From positions 186,001-250,000 of the forward strand of contig NZ_BMMW01000003.1 in the NCBI RefSeq assembly GCF_014646135.1: 64,000 nt of DNA, given 5' to 3'. Position 1 is the stretch's first letter, and each line of letters begins with the position of its first letter. Below, one piece after another: positions 61,914 to 64,000 of this stretch. The DNA is from Nocardia camponoti. GTDB lineage: Bacteria; Actinomycetota; Actinomycetes; Mycobacteriales; Mycobacteriaceae. The translations under genes were made by a program, and so were the position numbers. Under the pieces are notes generated by a model, which saw nothing but the letters and a program-made list of their open reading frames with translations, ran no database searches and was not told where the DNA came from.

Positions 61914-63617
61914 TTGAACACTGACGACCAGGCCAACGCGTGGCGCGATCCCGAGTTCTGGCTCTTTCGAGTGCTTCCCCTGCGCGCGACGGTGCCGGTC
62001 GCGGTGCTTGCCGCCGCCATTGCCTGGGTCGTGCTCGCCACCACCCATTCGCTGCCCGGGGCGGGCGGCACCGCCGCTGCCACACTGCTGATCGGCTTGC
62101 TTCCGATTCGGGGACGTGGACTAGCGATCCGAATTGCGGGCTGGGTCGCGCGACGTCACGCCCGACGCGACGAAACCATCGATCGCGCACCAGCATTTGA
62201 TGTTCCGCTACCCGAAGGTGGTGCGTGTGGAGTCCGCTGGGACGGCGATCTCCTGCTCACCATGCTGCGGATCGAGCCACCCGACGACACGCTCACGCTG
62301 CTGCGCGCGGGCACGCTCAGCGCCGACCAACTTCTCCCGCTCACCGAAATCGCCGCCTGTCTCAGCCAATTCGACATCGAGTTGGCGAGCATCGACGTGA
62401 TCGCCACCGGCGCGCGCACGGCGGGAACAGGACCGGCAGCGCGGCTATACGACAGCATCCTCGGACCACTGCCCGCGATCGCCTATCGAACCTGTTGGCT
62501 CGCACTGCGATTCGACCCCACTCACAACGTCGGCGCGGTCGCCAAACGCGGCGGCGGGGCGACAGGTGCGCTGCGCACCGCGATCATCGCGACGAGACGC
62601 GTAGCGAATCGACTCGCCACCAACGATGTCCACGCCGCCGTACTGACCGCGACCGAGATGAACAGCGCGGTAAGGGAACTCACGCACGGGTTCGAGCCAA
62701 CCGAGCTCACTGAGACGGCGATTGGCCTTGTCGGACGCGGTCGCTACCTGACCCACTACCAACTCGCCGCGCCGATGCTCAGCGATGCCGGGTTCGCCGC
62801 GATCTGGTCGACACCGACGCTGTCGACCACCGTCACACTGCGGCTGCGGCCGGGCGGCGGCGATAACCGGGCATCAACGGTGGTACTCAACGCCGTCGTG
62901 CGCTTCGACACCGACAGCGAACTGGCGAGCGCCCCACTGATCGGACTACGCGATTTGCCCGGGAGACAGCGTCGAATGTTGTTGGACACCTTGCCGATTG
63001 GTTCGACCAACGCGGCAGCCGACGGGTATCGCGGCAGCGTCGCCGCCCTCGCCGCGCTAGCCGTGCCAACGATCGGCTGCGGGCAACTGATTGGCGCGGA
63101 CGAGCGCGGGCAAGGCATCGCGGTACCGCTCATTGGCGACGGCACCCGGCGCGTTGACATCGTCGGCTCGCTCGACCTCGCCCAGCAGGTAATCCTGCGC
63201 GCCACCGGACTCGGCGCGCACGCGGTGATCTACACCGCTCGCCCCAACGCATGGCAGTCGATGGTCGCCAATCTCGCGACGCCCCAGCTCCTTTCGATCG
63301 CGCCGCGCGTTGCTGGCGCGAGCCCGCAACCCCAAACCGGACCGCCACCGATCCCGGCGGCACCCTTCCCGACGACCACGGTCCTCGTTTACGACGGCAT
63401 CGCCCCAACCAGTCATCTTGGCGGTGCGACCGTGGTCGAGGTGATGACGTCTCCGCGCGACCCCGACGCCGCGTCGGCTATCGACGTGACGTTGATCCAG
63501 GACCCCACCGCGCCCAACCGCGTCACCGTCCGCACCGCGACCGGGTCAACGACGGTCACCATGGTGACGACACCAGGCGAACTGCACTACATCGGCGAAT
63601 CACTCGCCGCGCGATAG
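61914..63617 (+). CDS. eccE: EccE, peripheral membrane component of ESX #2
   Basis: 567 residues from a TTG after AGAGGGACAGGCGT. Two N-terminal helices (~22-65), then the EccE cytosolic domain with GVRWDGDLLLTMLRIEPPDDTLT, GTGPAARLYDSILGPLPAIAYRTCW and LALRFDPTHNVG. Closely similar in plan to EccE of ESX #1. Ends before a perfect hairpin shared with the convergent esx gene. Confidence 0.93.
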   Translation: MNTDDQANAWRDPEFWLFRVLPLRATVPVAVLAAAIAWVVLATTHSLPGAGGTAAATLLIGLLPIRGRGLAIRIAGWVARRHARRDETIDRAPAFDVPLPEGGACGVRWDGDLLLTMLRIEPPDDTLTLLRAGTLSADQLLPLTEIAACLSQFDIELASIDVIATGARTAGTGPAARLYDSILGPLPAIAYRTCWLALRFDPTHNVGAVAKRGGGATGALRTAIIATRRVANRLATNDVHAAVLTATEMNSAVRELTHGFEPTELTETAIGLVGRGRYLTHYQLAAPMLSDAGFAAIWSTPTLSTTVTLRLRPGGGDNRASTVVLNAVVRFDTDSELASAPLIGLRDLPGRQRRMLLDTLPIGSTNAAADGYRGSVAALAALAVPTIGCGQLIGADERGQGIAVPLIGDGTRRVDIVGSLDLAQQVILRATGLGAHAVIYTARPNAWQSMVANLATPQLLSIAPRVAGASPQPQTGPPPIPAAPFPTTTVLVYDGIAPTSHLGGATVVEVMTSPRDPDAASAIDVTLIQDPTAPNRVTVRTATGSTTVTMVTTPGELHYIGESLAAR

Positions 63618-63633
63618 CTCCCGCACAGCGCGA

Positions 63634-63665
63634 AGCACCCGAAACACCTGGGTGTTTCGGGTGCT
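63634..63665. terminator. Bidirectional terminator between eccE and esx
   Basis: AGCACCCGAAACACC (63634-63648) and GGTGTTTCGGGTGCT (63651-63665) are perfect reverse complements separated by 2 nt, so the inner pairs open to a small loop. Located midway between convergent stops, no long U-tract. Confidence 0.7.
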
Positions 63666-63678
63666 GATCGGGCGGCAA

Positions 63679-63972
63679 CTAGAAGTCAGCGAAGCCGTCG
63701 CCAACCTTGCCGTCTGCCTCAAGCGCGCGATGCAGCGCCGACTCCACCTGGGCGGCGAGCTTGTCGAGCTTCTCCAGGGTGTCCGACAGCTCGGTCTTGA
63801 GGTTGCCGTGCGCGCGCACGAAGTTGGCGACCGCGTTCTCACCCTGCAGGTTGTTCTGGAAATCGGTCGACGCCGAATCGAGTTCCGCGATCTGCCCCTT
63901 CATCTGCCCACCGTAGGTCTGCAGATCGGTGAAGAGCTCGTTCATCGCGGTCGGATCGTAAAGAATCGTCAT
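63679..63972 (-). CDS. Esx/WXG100-like protein of ESX #2, WxG not conserved
   Basis: 97 residues, ATG at 63972 after AAAAGGATT. Two long amphipathic helices (ELFTDLQTYGGQMKGQIAELDSASTDF; ANFVRAHGNLKTELSDTLEKLDKLAAQVE-type). The turn reads LQGENAV in place of WxG. Ends GDGFADF with no YxxxD/E. Probably one half of an Esx heterodimer whose partner lies beyond the right edge. The 28 bases after it are its leader. Confidence 0.85.
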   Translation of the reverse strand: MTILYDPTAMNELFTDLQTYGGQMKGQIAELDSASTDFQNNLQGENAVANFVRAHGNLKTELSDTLEKLDKLAAQVESALHRALEADGKVGDGFADF

Positions 63973-64000
63973 AGCTTGAATCCTTTTCGTTAAACGAGAT

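Noticed and set aside
61831..62196. N-terminal extension of eccB in ESX #2
   Set aside because: Overlaps the divergent eccE gene and has no EccB similarity; the GTG at 61830 gives the family N-terminus.
63652..63993. Rightward open frame opposite the esx gene at the right end
   Set aside because: Antisense to a clear helical-hairpin Esx protein with its own ribosome binding site; no similarity of its own.
1..64000. CRISPR arrays, rRNA, tRNA or prophage genes
   Set aside because: No direct-repeat/spacer series, no cloverleaf sequence, no rRNA segments and no phage proteins recognised on either strand.

Overview
The window is a high-GC actinobacterial chromosome segment. Several type VII secretion (ESX) components, a PknH-like Ser/Thr kinase, FHA proteins and the order infA-rpmJ-rpsM-rpsK-rpsD-rpoA-rplQ-truA point to the Mycobacteriales, most likely a Nocardia/Rhodococcus-like genus. 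The genus is inferred. I saw no phage, IS element, CRISPR array, rRNA or tRNA.

Layout. 1-304 is the 5' part of rplM (minus). 478-7334 holds an Hsp70-like membrane protein, an FHA-FHA-ABC exporter resembling mycobacterial Rv1747, a zinc metallopeptidase lipoprotein and a second FHA protein. 7468-18961 is an array of eight paralogous lipoproteins of about 400 residues. They alternate between two subtypes (A-B-A-B), with one transmembrane Ser/Thr kinase gene between the third and fourth pair. 19063-31714 is an ESX-4-type locus: two small Esx proteins, an Rv3446c-like protein, EccC, EccD, MycP, EccB and EccE. 31702-34580 has housekeeping genes: an FMN reductase, a PAS-like protein, MTA phosphorylase, and a CsoR-type regulator with a palindromic site. 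34577-40531 is three tandem cassettes, each an AraC-family regulator followed by a nitrilase-fold protein. All three nitrilase-like proteins have Gly at the catalytic Cys position. 40621-45279 is truA and the rplQ-rpoA-rpsD-rpsK-rpsM-rpmJ-infA block. 45580-49395 encodes a 1271-residue EspI-like protein, a Pro/Gln/Ala-rich low-complexity region ending in a ParA/MinD ATPase. DUF4254, GntR and GNAT genes follow. 51477-63972 is a second ESX locus (EccC, MycP, EccD, EccA, EccB, EccE, Esx) that runs off the right edge.

How it works together (inference). M. tuberculosis has a single ESX-4 between rplM and truA. Here one ESX locus lies on each side of the ribosomal-protein block. The second carries EccA and an EspI-like protein, as in ESX-1-type systems, but shows no PE, PPE or EspG genes in view. 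The kinase, two FHA proteins (one fused to an exporter) and the lipoprotein array next to ESX #1 could form a phospho-signalling and cell-envelope module. The AraC/pseudo-nitrilase cassettes and the paired lipoprotein array are the best candidates for undescribed biology.
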